A stretch of 64,000 nucleotides of DNA, from positions 1-64,000 of the forward strand of contig NZ_BDCC01000012.1 of assembly GCF_001613305.1 (NCBI RefSeq). The letters run 5' to 3'. The DNA comes from Nocardia vaccinii NBRC 15922 (GTDB taxonomy: Bacteria; Actinomycetota; Actinomycetes; Mycobacteriales; Mycobacteriaceae). The notes below the pieces were generated by a model. That model was not told the DNA's origin. It ran no database searches and worked only from the letters and a program-made list of their open reading frames with translations. Within the stretch, counting starts at the first letter, position 1, and each line of letters starts with the position of its first letter. A program made the translations under genes and the position numbers. This document shows positions 1 through 11,581 of this stretch, piece by piece.

Positions 1-79
1 GCCCGAGTCTCGAGGGCTGAACGACGAACCGTACAACGCCGAAAACCCGCCGGAGCGAAGCGGAGGCCGAAAATACAGC

Positions 80-3153
<3,074 letters not shown>

Positions 3154-3180
3154 TCACCGGCATTTTCCTTGAATGATGTC

Positions 3181-3209
3181 ATCCATGACGTCACAATGGC
3201 GTCATGGAT
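3181..3209. promoter_or_regulatory. Operator-like inverted repeat over a start codon
   Basis: A perfect 10-bp inverted repeat: ATCCATGACG (3181-3190), nine spacer bases, then CGTCATGGAT (3200-3209). The right arm contains the ATG (3204-3206) of the ribbon-helix-helix gene. A protein bound here would block translation initiation or early transcription, so autoregulation by the encoded DNA-binding protein is the natural inference. A TGACGTCAC core (3186-3194) recurs at 3699-3707. Confidence 0.5.
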
Positions 3210-3656
3210 ATCGATAAGTACACCGCGCGGCTGCGCGAGGACCTGGTCGCCGCTGCCGCACTCGGCGACGAGAAGACGCAGGCCACTGCCGCGGCGCTGG
3301 CATCCGCGACCGAGAACGCCGCGCGGCTGACCCTGCTGGCGGCGCTGTCGGATCTGGCCGCCGAGGTCAGCGAGGCGCTCGGCGATCGCACCGTGCACGT
3401 CTCGCTGAACGGGACGGACGCGACGGTCGACGTTCGCAAGAACGCGCCGTCGCCCGACGAGGAGGGGCCGACCCTCGAGGACATCACCGGCGACATCAGC
3501 CGCGTCACCCTGCGCATGGTCGACCAGATCAAGACCCGTGCGCAGCAGGCCGCCGAGCAGAACGGCATGTCGTTGAACTCGTGGCTGTCCAGCACCGTCC
3601 AGGACGCCTTGCGCGATCAGACGCGGTGGGGCGGGCCGGGGCGTCGAGAGGAATGA
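3204..3656 (+). CDS. Small HicB-like/ribbon-helix-helix protein
   Basis: 150 residues. The N-terminal part is helical, Ala-rich and acidic. A short middle segment (about 65-90) resembles a beta-strand region. The C-terminal 30 residues (EQNGMSLNSWLSSTVQDALR) match the ribbon-helix-helix tail of HicB- and Arc-type proteins, with the usual G-x-SLN-x-W/F pattern. Such tails bind DNA as dimers. No toxin gene is adjacent, so it is not a clear toxin-antitoxin pair. It may be a free-standing regulator that binds the inverted repeat over its own start. It lies divergent from dapA. Function is inferred from the tail only. Confidence 0.75.
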   Translation: MDIDKYTARLREDLVAAAALGDEKTQATAAALASATENAARLTLLAALSDLAAEVSEALGDRTVHVSLNGTDATVDVRKNAPSPDEEGPTLEDITGDISRVTLRMVDQIKTRAQQAAEQNGMSLNSWLSSTVQDALRDQTRWGGPGRREE

Positions 3657-3701
3657 AACACATTCGGGCACAATGCATTTCGCAGAGCGTCAGCAATATG
3701 A

Positions 3702-3714
3702 CGTCACCGTGACG
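3702..3714. promoter_or_regulatory. Second palindrome sharing the TGACGTCAC core
   Basis: CGTCAC-C-GTGACG is a perfect 6-1-6 palindrome. With the preceding bases it repeats the TGACGTCAC found at 3186-3194 in the promoter of the ribbon-helix-helix gene. It lies between that gene's stop and the end of the convergent kinase-like gene. It may be a second binding site for the same protein or a short stem at the 3' end of the transcript. Confidence 0.3.
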
Positions 3715-3797
3715 CCAGGGCGGCGCCCGGGTGCACCGACTGTCCTCGCCCGAGCGGATCGATCACGCCTGCCGCGAAATATCACCGGCGCGCTCAC

Positions 3798-4850
3798 TCA
3801 CGTGCTCACCGCGACATTGCCGTCGGTATCGATCTCGGTGCGCCGGTCGTCGTCGGCGGCGTGCGCCAAAACGGTGGCCAGCACTCGCCGCCCCAGCGGC
3901 AGCACCCGCACCGTCACCGATCCCGAGTTCGCGGCGTCCAATTGCTTCACGGCGGAATCGATCACGCGTTGACGCACCCACTGCGGCACCCCCTCGAAAC
4001 CTCCGTCGTCGAGAAGTACCACCTCGACCCCGCGTGACCGCGCACCCCGGGCCGCGCCGCTGAGCTCCTCGGTCACCAACTGCGGCGCGCGCAGACCATC
4101 GCGCAGTTCGGCCTCGAGCAAACGGCACTGTTCGCGCTCGGCGGCGGTCAGGACGGCGCCGTCGGCAATCCGCTCCAGAATCGGCCGGGCCACCCGATCC
4201 AGCCGGGCCAGCTGGCGGATCCGCTCACCGTCCGCGGCGGCCATCGTCGCCTCGGCCGCCGCGCGGATCGTGGCCTCCTCGCGCAGCATCCGCAGCGAAC
4301 GCTGGGTCGGCCGGATGATCACCGCGAACGCCGAAACGGCCGCGACCGTGCCGATCGGGACGATCGATGCCGAGACGATCGCGTCGAACCGCACGTCGAT
4401 CCGCAGGCCCGCGGTCACCAGGACCGACGCCGAGGCGGCCACGCTCACCCACGCCGCCGCGATCCGGCCGCGCACCACCAGCGCGGCCAGGACGTAGGAG
4501 CAGGCGAAGGCCGTCCACACGACGTGGTGCGCGGGCGCGGATCCCAGATCAACCGCCGTCAGCGCGGTCGCCACGGGCCCCGCTGCGGTGACGAACACCG
4601 TCGCGGGCCACGGCAGCGGATCGACCGGCACCAGCAGTACCAGCGCCCCGGCCACGGCCATGATCGCGAGCGCGACCAGGGTCTGCGTCACGGACGCGGC
4701 CTGCAGATTGCCGAGCATGTACAGCACGATGATCAGTTCCAGGATCAGTACGAACAGCCACGCCATACCGCCGCGCAGGCCCAGCAGATCCTGTAGCACG
4801 AATCGGGGATCCGAATCGGCGCCGCCCGCGTCACGCCGATCCATCGCCAC
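3798..4850 (-). CDS. Membrane protein, degenerate sensor-kinase-like
   Basis: 350 residues, third gene of a two-component operon. Five or six hydrophobic segments cover residues 29-180. A helical linker follows (about 185-235, rich in Ala, Arg and Glu). The C-terminal region is where a histidine kinase would carry its ATPase domain, but no phospho-acceptor His and no N or G box can be seen. It is probably a catalytically dead kinase paralogue acting as a co-sensor or scaffold; that role is inference. The GTG at 4850 or the ATG at 4844 overlaps the preceding kinase stop by 14-20 bp. The longer form is given because it keeps tight coupling. Confidence 0.75.
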   Translation of the reverse strand: MAMDRRDAGGADSDPRFVLQDLLGLRGGMAWLFVLILELIIVLYMLGNLQAASVTQTLVALAIMAVAGALVLLVPVDPLPWPATVFVTAAGPVATALTAVDLGSAPAHHVVWTAFACSYVLAALVVRGRIAAAWVSVAASASVLVTAGLRIDVRFDAIVSASIVPIGTVAAVSAFAVIIRPTQRSLRMLREEATIRAAAEATMAAADGERIRQLARLDRVARPILERIADGAVLTAAEREQCRLLEAELRDGLRAPQLVTEELSGAARGARSRGVEVVLLDDGGFEGVPQWVRQRVIDSAVKQLDAANSGSVTVRVLPLGRRVLATVLAHAADDDRRTEIDTDGNVAVST

Positions 4851-6162
4851 CCCACACCAGCGTCACGGTGGTGCCCTCGCCCGGTTGCGATTCGACGAAA
4901 CCAGCGCCACCGGCCAGTTGACGCATCCGTCCCAGAATGCTCACCGAGATGCCCAGCCGGTCCACGGATACCCGCGCCACATCGAAACCCGCGCCGTCGT
5001 CGTTGAATACGAGCCGGATACTGCCCGCGCTGATGGTGCAGGTGACCGTGCGGTGCACCGGCTGTCCGGGGATCGCGGCGTGGCGCAGGCTGTTGCGAAC
5101 CGCCTCGCCCAGCGCCGCGGCCAACGTCCCGGCGACGGCGACGGGCATGCGCAGATCGTCGAATCCGGGCCAGGTGCGAGTGGCGAAACGAATACCGGGA
5201 TTGATCTCGTGCACCGCCGAACGCAGGAAGATCACCGCCGACCGCGCGTCGAGCACATCGGGTTCGCGCACGTCGACCCGGATCTCGTCGAGCTGATCCA
5301 GCGTCGACTGCGCCTGCCGCCGCAGCACCGAGACCTCGCCGGGTGAGCTGCCGGGACAGGGTTTGGGGGCGCCCGCGGGCGCGTCCTCGGCGCCCCGGGA
5401 GGCATCCAGCAGCGTGGACAGCACCGCGTCGTGGATGAGCGCGGCGAACCGGGCGCGTTCGTGGTCGCGGGCGGTGGATGCGGCCGTCGCGGCCGCGCGC
5501 CGACCGGCAACGGCGGACTCCCGATCGACCCGCGCGGCCGCGCCCTCGGCGCAGGTCACACACCACAGAAATAGGGTCGCAAGCCCGCAGGCTCGCAGCA
5601 GACCGCTCAGGGCCGACATCGCGCTGAACTGCTCGACCAGATACACGTTGACGAATGCCACCGCGGTCGACCCGACCAGCAGGTAAGTCACCGAGTACAG
5701 CAGCCGCCAGGCCAACGCGGCGGCGAGCATGCCCAGCGGCAGCATCCGATACAGCCATACCGAGGACGCGTCGAGCGTGTGCGGCCGCACAACGATCGGC
5801 GTGATCGCCAGTGCGACAAGGAAACTCAGCGCCGTCACGCCCGACACCGCGCGGATCACCGCGGGACGCGACCGGACCGACACCGCGGCCAGCACCGGGA
5901 ATCCGCCGAAGGTGAGCAGCGCCGCGACCGGACTCCACCAGCCCGGCGCCGCCCGGCCCTGCTCGAGGATCTCCGGCACGGTCACCAGGCCCATGATCAC
6001 CCCGCCCAGCCCCATTGACAGGCCCAGGCGCCGCCTGATCCTCTCCGACGCGGTCGGCGAGACATGGTGCGACACAACATATCTCCCCGTCCGGCGGATA
6101 CCTTCCGCCGCCCGCGCACCGGAACCCGCGCGCGGGAGGCCCCGCACCGCGGACACGGTCAT
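4831..6162 (-). CDS. Two-component sensor histidine kinase
   Basis: 443 residues. Residues about 45-225 hold some six to eight membrane segments. The dimerisation segment carries the motif RFAALIHDAV, whose His is the likely phospho-acceptor. The C-terminal HATPase domain shows an N box (EAVRNSLRHA), a G1 box (NDDGAGFD) and a second glycine motif near GISVSILGRM. This is the architecture of NarL/LuxR-partnered kinases in actinomycetes. The ATG at 6162 overlaps the response-regulator stop by 4 bp; the frame is open further upstream but lies inside that gene. The signal sensed cannot be told from the sequence. Confidence 0.88.
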   Translation of the reverse strand: MTVSAVRGLPRAGSGARAAEGIRRTGRYVVSHHVSPTASERIRRRLGLSMGLGGVIMGLVTVPEILEQGRAAPGWWSPVAALLTFGGFPVLAAVSVRSRPAVIRAVSGVTALSFLVALAITPIVVRPHTLDASSVWLYRMLPLGMLAAALAWRLLYSVTYLLVGSTAVAFVNVYLVEQFSAMSALSGLLRACGLATLFLWCVTCAEGAAARVDRESAVAGRRAAATAASTARDHERARFAALIHDAVLSTLLDASRGAEDAPAGAPKPCPGSSPGEVSVLRRQAQSTLDQLDEIRVDVREPDVLDARSAVIFLRSAVHEINPGIRFATRTWPGFDDLRMPVAVAGTLAAALGEAVRNSLRHAAIPGQPVHRTVTCTISAGSIRLVFNDDGAGFDVARVSVDRLGISVSILGRMRQLAGGAGFVESQPGEGTTVTLVWGGDGSA

Positions 6163-6836
6163 GCCCGTGGGTTGCGTTCGGGCACCGGCAGCCACCCGTC
6201 CTCCACCGCCCGCTTGTAGAGATCCGTCTTGGTGGGTGCGGGACGCCCGGCGTCGGCGTACTTCTGCCGGATCCGGCCGAGGTAGTCGTTGACGGTCTGC
6301 TCGGACAGACCGGTCATCCGCGCCACCCGCGAGGCCTTCTCCCCCGAGGCGTACAGCGTGAGCACCTCCTGCTGACGCGGACTGAGCCCGACGTCGGGCA
6401 GTTGCGGATCTCCGTCGATGGCCGCGGCCCAATCGGTGGTGACCACCTGTTCACCCGATGCGGCCGCGCGTACCGCGGACACCACCGTCTGCACATCCTC
6501 GGATTTGCGGACCACCCCGAGCACCCCCGCTCGGGCGGCCGCGCGGACCAGGAACGGGTTGTCCGCGCCGGTGAAGACGAGCACCTCGTGCCCGCTCGCG
6601 CGCAGCGTGCGCACGTTGTCCTCCGGCGCCGATCCGTCGGCAAGCCGCAGATCGAGTACTACCAAATCCAATTCCGTTGCAGCAGAGAGTAATTCAGCCA
6701 CGGTGCCGACGGTGATGATCAGGTCCAGATCCGGCTCGGGAGCCAGCATGCTGGCCAGCCCGAGCGCCACGGATTCGTGATCCTCGACCAGCCCGATCCG
6801 TCGCGGCCGGACCGCCCCCTGATATGTCGACTCCAC
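6159..6836 (-). CDS. NarL/LuxR-family response regulator
   Basis: 225 residues. The N-terminal receiver domain has the acidic pair in LVEDHE and the phospho-acceptor Asp in LVVLDLRLAD. The C-terminal LuxR-type helix-turn-helix has LSPRQQEVLTLYASG and LSEQTVNDYLGRIRQKY. A GTG start at 6836 is preferred because a strong ribosome site (AGAGGTGAG) precedes it by a few bases; the open frame runs up to 6890 without a better site. It is first in a three-gene operon with the kinase and kinase-like genes, each overlapping the next. It presumably regulates its own operon or nearby targets; no operator could be assigned. Confidence 0.9.
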   Translation of the reverse strand: MESTYQGAVRPRRIGLVEDHESVALGLASMLAPEPDLDLIITVGTVAELLSAATELDLVVLDLRLADGSAPEDNVRTLRASGHEVLVFTGADNPFLVRAAARAGVLGVVRKSEDVQTVVSAVRAAASGEQVVTTDWAAAIDGDPQLPDVGLSPRQQEVLTLYASGEKASRVARMTGLSEQTVNDYLGRIRQKYADAGRPAPTKTDLYKRAVEDGWLPVPERNPRA

Positions 6837-7015
6837 AGCGTTCTCACCTCTTCCCAGTCCCGTATGCCGGGAACGACCACCTCGCCCCACCGGCCGGCAC
6901 GCGCACCGGCCGAATCTCGGAACGTATCGCGTTCGAGTATGCCGGGGCCGCAGCCCCGGCGTGAGCCGTTGATTTCAGGGGGAAGCCGAAAGCGTCCGGG
7001 CGGCGGGGGTCTTCA

Positions 7016-7468
7016 CTACCCCATGAGTTGAGCGGCAACCGTCGCGCCGAGTTCCCAGCATGCCTCGATATCGCCCTTGCTGGGCTTGTTCGACGCGATG
7101 ACGTACTCGGCGGCCTTCACCCACCCCAGCCCTGTCGTGATCGAATCCACCGCGCGCACAGCCCCTTCGGTGCCCTCGTTGCCGTGCAGGTAGAGGCCGA
7201 ACGGACGGCCCTTGGTCGAGTCCAGGCACGGGTAGTAAATGGTGTCCAGTGCGTGTTTGAGCGCACCGCTGACGTATCCGAGGTTGGCCGGGGTGCCGAG
7301 CAGGTAGCCGTCGGCGGCCAGCGCATCCGGCGCGGTGACCTCCAGCGCGGCGCGGCGCACGACCTCCACGCCCTCGATCTCCGGATCGGTCGCACCCGAG
7401 ACCACGGCTTCGAACATCGCCTGCAGGTGCGGCGACGGGGTGTGATGGATGATCAGCAAGCGAGGCAC
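7016..7468 (-). CDS. Flavodoxin-like/NADPH-FMN reductase-family protein
   Basis: 150 residues with a flavodoxin fold. The N-terminal beta-strand plus phosphate loop reads LLIIHHTPSPHLQAMFEAV. A second FMN-contact loop is GTPANLGYVSGALKHALD, and a third is YLHGNEGTEGAVRAVDSI. Such proteins bind FMN and act as NAD(P)H-dependent quinone or flavin reductases. It is monocistronic on the minus strand, about 50 bp from the end of the enoyl-CoA hydratase gene upstream of it. Substrate is unknown. The length matches short flavodoxins, and the start follows from the fold beginning at residue 3. Confidence 0.82.
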   Translation of the reverse strand: MPRLLIIHHTPSPHLQAMFEAVVSGATDPEIEGVEVVRRAALEVTAPDALAADGYLLGTPANLGYVSGALKHALDTIYYPCLDSTKGRPFGLYLHGNEGTEGAVRAVDSITTGLGWVKAAEYVIASNKPSKGDIEACWELGATVAAQLMG

Positions 7469-7520
7469 GAGTTCAGGCTAGTTCGCGGTGTGCGGGGCAC
7501 GCGTGAGGTGACCCGGCGCG

Positions 7521-8240
7521 CTACTTCTTCACCTTGTTCAGCGCCCGGTCCGCCGCGGCCCAGTGTTCATCCGAAATCCACAGGTGGGCAAAGGCATCCA
7601 CGGCCTCGGCGGGGGTGACTCCGGACAGGACGTGTTTGATGCGGCCGGCCGGGACGTTGGCCAGGGAGCGGGCCGCCGCACGCCAGCCCTCCTCGAAGGA
7701 CTCGCGCGGGAGTACGCGATCGATCAGGCCGAGGCGTTCGGCCTCGGCGGCGTCGAGCACCGTGCCCGCACCCGCGAGCAGGAGCGCGCGGCCGCGGCCG
7801 ACGAGTGCGGCCAGGCGCTCCGCGCCGCCCCAGGCCGGCATGATGCCGAGGGCGACCTGATTGAATCCGATCCGGATGTCGTCGGCGGCGATCCGGATAT
7901 CCGCGGCGACGGCCACCTCCGCACCGCCGCCGAAGGCGTGTCCGTTGAGGGCGGCGATCACCGGGGCCGGGAATTCCGCGAGTCGATCGCAGATGCCGCG
8001 CATGCGCCAGGCCATCTCCGCCGCACCGTCGAGGGTGCGAATCGCGGCGAGCTGTTTGAGGTCACCGCCCGAGACGAACGCCTTGTCCCCGGCGCCCCGG
8101 ATCACCAGAGCGCGAGCGCCCTTGGCGGCGTCCAGCGCCTCGTCGAGCTGATCCATCGTCTCGGGCGCGATGGCGTTGCGCGCTTGGGGGCGGTCGATGG
8201 TGACCACTGCCAGCCCGTCGTCCAACTCGAGGTCCACCAC
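7521..8240 (-). CDS. Enoyl-CoA hydratase/isomerase family protein
   Basis: 239 residues from a GTG at 8240. Crotonase fold: LAVVTIDRPQARNAI at the N-terminus, the oxyanion-hole segment KAFVSGGDLKQL and GHAFGGGAEVAVAADIR. The glutamate of the first catalytic position is present (GGAEVA). The second (PE in the FGQPEI-type motif of classical hydratases) is replaced, here FNQVAL, so it may not be an ordinary hydratase. The GTG at 8240 is chosen because GGAG lies 8 bases before it. The longer frame (GTG 8300, TTG 8339) runs through AT-rich DNA with a TATACT box and a palindrome that look like promoter. Divergent from the acyl-CoA ligase. Confidence 0.85.
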   Translation of the reverse strand: MVDLELDDGLAVVTIDRPQARNAIAPETMDQLDEALDAAKGARALVIRGAGDKAFVSGGDLKQLAAIRTLDGAAEMAWRMRGICDRLAEFPAPVIAALNGHAFGGGAEVAVAADIRIAADDIRIGFNQVALGIMPAWGGAERLAALVGRGRALLLAGAGTVLDAAEAERLGLIDRVLPRESFEEGWRAAARSLANVPAGRIKHVLSGVTPAEAVDAFAHLWISDEHWAAADRALNKVKK

Positions 8241-8267
8241 GGCCGGTTCTCCAATCGAGATATTGGA

Positions 8268-8286
8268 ATTCTTGTAATCGGAGAAT
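8268..8286. promoter_or_regulatory. ATTCT-N9-AGAAT palindrome (class 1 motif)
   Basis: ATTCTTGTAATCGGAGAAT lies between the enoyl-CoA hydratase and the acyl-CoA ligase. On the minus strand it reads ATTCTCCGATTACAAGAAT, which matches 55055-55073 at 16 of 19 positions. A TATACT -10-like box for the minus-strand gene overlaps its upstream side. Likely a binding site for a dimeric regulator, shared with 37501, 47037 and 55055. Confidence 0.5.
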
Positions 8287-8398
8287 AGTATATCCGCCAC
8301 GGACAGCCCCCGTTGCCCTCGTTTCGATGATCCCTGCAACCACCCGGCAGCCCGCGGGTGTGGCCGTCACGCCCGCGCATCCGGACTTGGAGTCCACC

Positions 8399-9931
8399 AT
8401 GCGCACGATCCCCACCGAACTGGTCAAACGCTATGAAGACGAGGGGTGGTGGACCCGCGACACCCTGGGCGACCTGCTGGCGCGCGGCCTGGCCTCGGCA
8501 CCCGGCGCGACATTGCGCGTCCACTCCGCGATCCGGCCCTACACCGGCACATTCGGCGAGGTCGAACTGATCGCTCGCCGCCTGGCCCAGGGGCTGCGCG
8601 AGCGCGGCGTGGGGCCGGGCGACGCCGTCGCCTTCCAACTGCCCAATTGGATGGAGGCCGCCGCAACCTTCTGGGCCACAACATTTCTCGGCGCGATGGT
8701 GGTCCCGATCGTGCACATCTACGGCCCCCGCGAGGTGCGGTACATCCTGGACGCGGTGCGACCCAAGGCATTCGTGACCACCGACCACTTCGGATCGATC
8801 AGCTACGACCCCGCGGTGTACGAGCAGGTGCCGGTCACCGGAATCGTCGGGAGCACCTTCGAGGACCTGCTCGCGGCCGAGCCGTTCGAGGGAGTGACCG
8901 CGGTGGACCCCAGCGGCCCCGCCCTGATCGCGTTCACCTCCGGAACCACCCGCGCGCCCAAAGGCGTGGTGCACAGCCATCAGACCCTCGGCTGCGAGAC
9001 CCGCCAGCTCGCCGAGCATTACCCCGACGATCTGGGCCCGCAGATCACCGCCGCACCGGTCGGGCATTTCATCGGCATGCTCAACGCATTCCTCATCCCG
9101 ATCCGCGACGGCATCTCGGTCGACCTGGTGGACACCTGGAATCCGGAGCTGATCCTGAACCTGATGACCACCTATGACGTCACCATCGGCGGCGGGGTGC
9201 CATACTACCTGACCAGCCTCATCGAACATCCCACCTTCGGCCCGGCCCACCTGGCGCGGATGAAGTACGCCGGCATGGGCGGCGCGTCGGTCCCGGCCTC
9301 GGTCACCGAACGCCTCACCGATCTGGGCCTGACGGTCTACCGCTCCTACGGCAGTACCGAACATCCCTCGATCACCGCATCGGACGCCACCGACCCACGC
9401 CACAAGCGCCTCTACACCGATGGCGATCCGCAACCCGGCGTCGAGATCATGCTCACCGAGGACGGCGAAATCCTCAGTCGCGGACCGGATCTGTGCCTCG
9501 GCTACACCGACGACGCCCTCACCGAGAAGGCGTTCGACGCGCAGGGCTGGTACCACACCGGCGATATCGGCGTCCTGGACGCGGACGGCTACCTGACCAT
9601 CACCGACCGCACCACCGATCTGATCATCCGCGGCGGGGAGAACATCAGCGCACTCGAGGTGGAGGAGGTGTTGCTGAGCATGCCGCACATCGCCGAGGCC
9701 GTCGCCGTCGCCGCACCCGATGCCCGCCTCGGTGAGCACGTCGCGGCGGTGGTGCGCCTGGCCGCGGGCTCGCCCGCACCGTCGCTCGAGGAGCTGCGCG
9801 CGCAATTCGCCGAGGTGGGCCTGGCCAAGCAGAAGTGGCCAGAGGAGATCCACGTGGTCGAGGATTTTCCGCGCACCCCCAGCGGCAAGATCCAGAAATA
9901 CAAGGTGCGGCAGAGCATGATTCGCGATTGA
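8399..9931 (+). CDS. Acyl-CoA synthetase (AMP-forming)
   Basis: 510 residues, ANL-superfamily ligase that makes an acyl-adenylate and then the CoA thioester. The P-loop is FTSGTTRAPKGVV, with Arg where most members have Gly. Other motifs are YRSYGSTEHPS (the Y-G-x-TE region), GWYHTGDIGVLDADGYL with the AMP-ribose Asp, RGGENIS, and the C-terminal catalytic Lys in TPSGKIQKYK. The ATG at 8399 follows GGAG at a suitable distance; an upstream ATG at 8327 lacks a ribosome site and would lie in the divergent promoter. Substrate is unknown; its divergent enoyl-CoA hydratase partner suggests acid catabolism. Confidence 0.9.
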   Translation: MRTIPTELVKRYEDEGWWTRDTLGDLLARGLASAPGATLRVHSAIRPYTGTFGEVELIARRLAQGLRERGVGPGDAVAFQLPNWMEAAATFWATTFLGAMVVPIVHIYGPREVRYILDAVRPKAFVTTDHFGSISYDPAVYEQVPVTGIVGSTFEDLLAAEPFEGVTAVDPSGPALIAFTSGTTRAPKGVVHSHQTLGCETRQLAEHYPDDLGPQITAAPVGHFIGMLNAFLIPIRDGISVDLVDTWNPELILNLMTTYDVTIGGGVPYYLTSLIEHPTFGPAHLARMKYAGMGGASVPASVTERLTDLGLTVYRSYGSTEHPSITASDATDPRHKRLYTDGDPQPGVEIMLTEDGEILSRGPDLCLGYTDDALTEKAFDAQGWYHTGDIGVLDADGYLTITDRTTDLIIRGGENISALEVEEVLLSMPHIAEAVAVAAPDARLGEHVAAVVRLAAGSPAPSLEELRAQFAEVGLAKQKWPEEIHVVEDFPRTPSGKIQKYKVRQSMIRD

Positions 9932-10084
9932 TCCCACACCCCGCCGCCGCCCGCGATCGGCGGGCGCGTATCGTCGTCCCGTTCGGCAGCGCGACCGGGG
10001 CGTCAATGCCGTTGTGCCGCAAACGCTCCGCGCACGTTCGGCAATTCCGCCGATTTCCCCGCCGAGCACGGCCCGGGAAAGCCG

Positions 10085-10115
10085 AGTAACAATGTTACTG
10101 CGGTAACCGTGTTAC
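10085..10115. promoter_or_regulatory. Two tandem GTAAC palindromes upstream of a tetR gene
   Basis: The first site, AGTAACA-A-TGTTACT (10085-10099), is a perfect 7-1-7 palindrome. The second, GTAAC-CGT-GTTAC (10103-10115), is a perfect 5-3-5 palindrome. Their centres are 17 bp apart, and the second ends 9 bp before the GTG start of the TetR gene. No ribosome site is visible, so the transcript may be leaderless and the palindromes would cover its promoter. Autorepression by the TetR protein is the inference. Confidence 0.6.
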
Positions 10116-10124
10116 AGTAATCGA

Positions 10125-10844
10125 GTGAGTCGGGCCCCTGGACGCGACGCGTCGGAGCAGATCATCGACGTGGTGCTCACGTTGCTGCAAACCGAAGGTT
10201 ACGACGCGGTGCAGCTGCGGGAGGTGGCTCGTCGTGCCCGCGTTTCGCTGGCGACGGTCTACAAGCTGTTCCACACCCGAGACGAACTGATCGTCACCGC
10301 GATCGAGCGGTGGATGGCCGATCACGCGTACCCGGACCTCGCACCGCCCGCACCGGAGGAGACGCTGCACGACGGCCTGATGCGCGTGCTGCACAGCGTG
10401 TTCCAGCCGTGGGAACGCAGCCCGAAGATGCTCGAGGCCTTCCACCGCGCCCGTTCGGGTCCGGGCGGGACGCGGCTGGACACCCAGGGCCTGGACGCGG
10501 TACTGCCGGTGGCCGGGCAGATCTTCGGCGGCGCGGAGCTGGAGTACATCGAGGATGTCGGCCTGGTCCTGGCCAATATGTCCTATGCGCTGATGGGCCG
10601 GGTCGCGGACAAGACGTTGGAGATCACCGAGATCCTGCCCATCCTGGAGCGGGTGATGCGCCGGTTGACCGCGAACAACGAGCCGGCCGCCCGCCGCGCC
10701 CGCGACCGGCCGGCCACACAGGATCCCGCCCAGCCGTTCCGCCTGGATCCGACCGTCATCGCGGCCTTCAACCGCGGTATGGAGGTGGCCTCGGGTTCCT
10801 CCTCCGACGAACGCGACACCGTGCGCCACTCCGACGCGGGCTGA
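10125..10844 (+). CDS. TetR-family regulator
   Basis: 239 residues. The N-terminal helix-turn-helix covers residues 8-55: SEQIIDVVLTLLQTEGYDAV, REVARRARVSLATVYKLF and a Tyr/Phe recognition helix. The rest is a helical ligand pocket ending in a flexible tail rich in Ser and Asp. Long hydrophobic-ligand TetR proteins near acyl-CoA ligases often sense acyl-CoAs; that is inference. The start is a GTG with no ribosome site, placed because the DNA-binding helix begins at once, and a leaderless transcript is plausible. Two palindromes just upstream are its likely operator. Followed after 52 bp by a second TetR gene. Confidence 0.88.
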   Translation: MSRAPGRDASEQIIDVVLTLLQTEGYDAVQLREVARRARVSLATVYKLFHTRDELIVTAIERWMADHAYPDLAPPAPEETLHDGLMRVLHSVFQPWERSPKMLEAFHRARSGPGGTRLDTQGLDAVLPVAGQIFGGAELEYIEDVGLVLANMSYALMGRVADKTLEITEILPILERVMRRLTANNEPAARRARDRPATQDPAQPFRLDPTVIAAFNRGMEVASGSSSDERDTVRHSDAG

Positions 10845-10896
10845 TTTCGGTTCAGTGTGCCTGTTGCCGAGAAATCGCTCTCAACGTGTCGCTGCC

Positions 10897-11559
10897 ATGC
10901 CCGATCGCTCGGCTCCGGCCGGCGCCGGACACAGCGACTCGGGCCTGCGGCACGCCCGGCAACGTTCAGCAACGCCCCCGCCGACGATCGCAGATACTGG
11001 TGAGATGCGGTCGCGGAGGAAGATTCTGGACGCCACGCTCGAACTGATCGCGAGCGAGGGCTTCGGCGGTGTGAACATCGCCGCCGCCGCGCACGCGGCC
11101 GGGGTGACCCGCCAGACCGTGTACTCCAATTTCGGCTCCCGCGAGGATCTGGTCTCCGAGGCGATGGCGGATCTGCTGCTGCGCGCCACGAGCGGACTGC
11201 GCGACCGGCTCGGCGAGATCGATACGGCCGCCGAATACATCGTCGAACTGTTCGTCGTGGGGCGCGCGGTGGTCCGGGACGACCCGATCCTGTCGCGCTT
11301 GATCCGCATCGAGCCCGGAAATCCGATCTTCGACGCCGATATGATCTCCCGCGCGAAACCCATTGCCCACGAATTGCTCCGTCCGCTGACGAAGCTGGAT
11401 CCGGCGATCGAGCCACAGTTCGACGATATCGCCCAAATCGGGATCCGCCTGGGATTGTCGGTGGTCCTCTTCGACGATCCGGACGTCGAGTCCGACGACG
11501 ATCTGCGGCGACTGATCACGCGCTGGGTGGTGCCTGCGTTGTCGCTCACACAGCATTGA
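10897..11559 (+). CDS. TetR-family regulator
   Basis: 220 residues from an ATG at 10897. The helix-turn-helix is RRKILDATLELIASEGFGGV followed by AAHAAGVTRQTVYSNFGSRE; the rest is a helical ligand domain. The first 36 residues are low-complexity. The ATG at 11005 (MRSRRKIL) would give the minimal TetR form and is a fair alternative; the open frame to 10855 has little support. It lies between another tetR gene and the cholesterol-oxidase-like gene in the same direction, so it may govern the oxidase and lipase downstream. That is inferred only from position. Confidence 0.85.
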   Translation: MPDRSAPAGAGHSDSGLRHARQRSATPPPTIADTGEMRSRRKILDATLELIASEGFGGVNIAAAAHAAGVTRQTVYSNFGSREDLVSEAMADLLLRATSGLRDRLGEIDTAAEYIVELFVVGRAVVRDDPILSRLIRIEPGNPIFDADMISRAKPIAHELLRPLTKLDPAIEPQFDDIAQIGIRLGLSVVLFDDPDVESDDDLRRLITRWVVPALSLTQH

Positions 11560-11581
11560 TCTCCAAGCACGACAGTAATTC

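Noticed and set aside
3204..3656. A HicAB or other toxin-antitoxin pair.
   Set aside because: Only the ribbon-helix-helix protein is found; no small toxin gene lies before or after it.
8102..10069. A 655-codon minus-strand frame opposite the acyl-CoA ligase.
   Set aside because: Shadow of the ligase and hydratase genes; no recognisable domain and no ribosome site.
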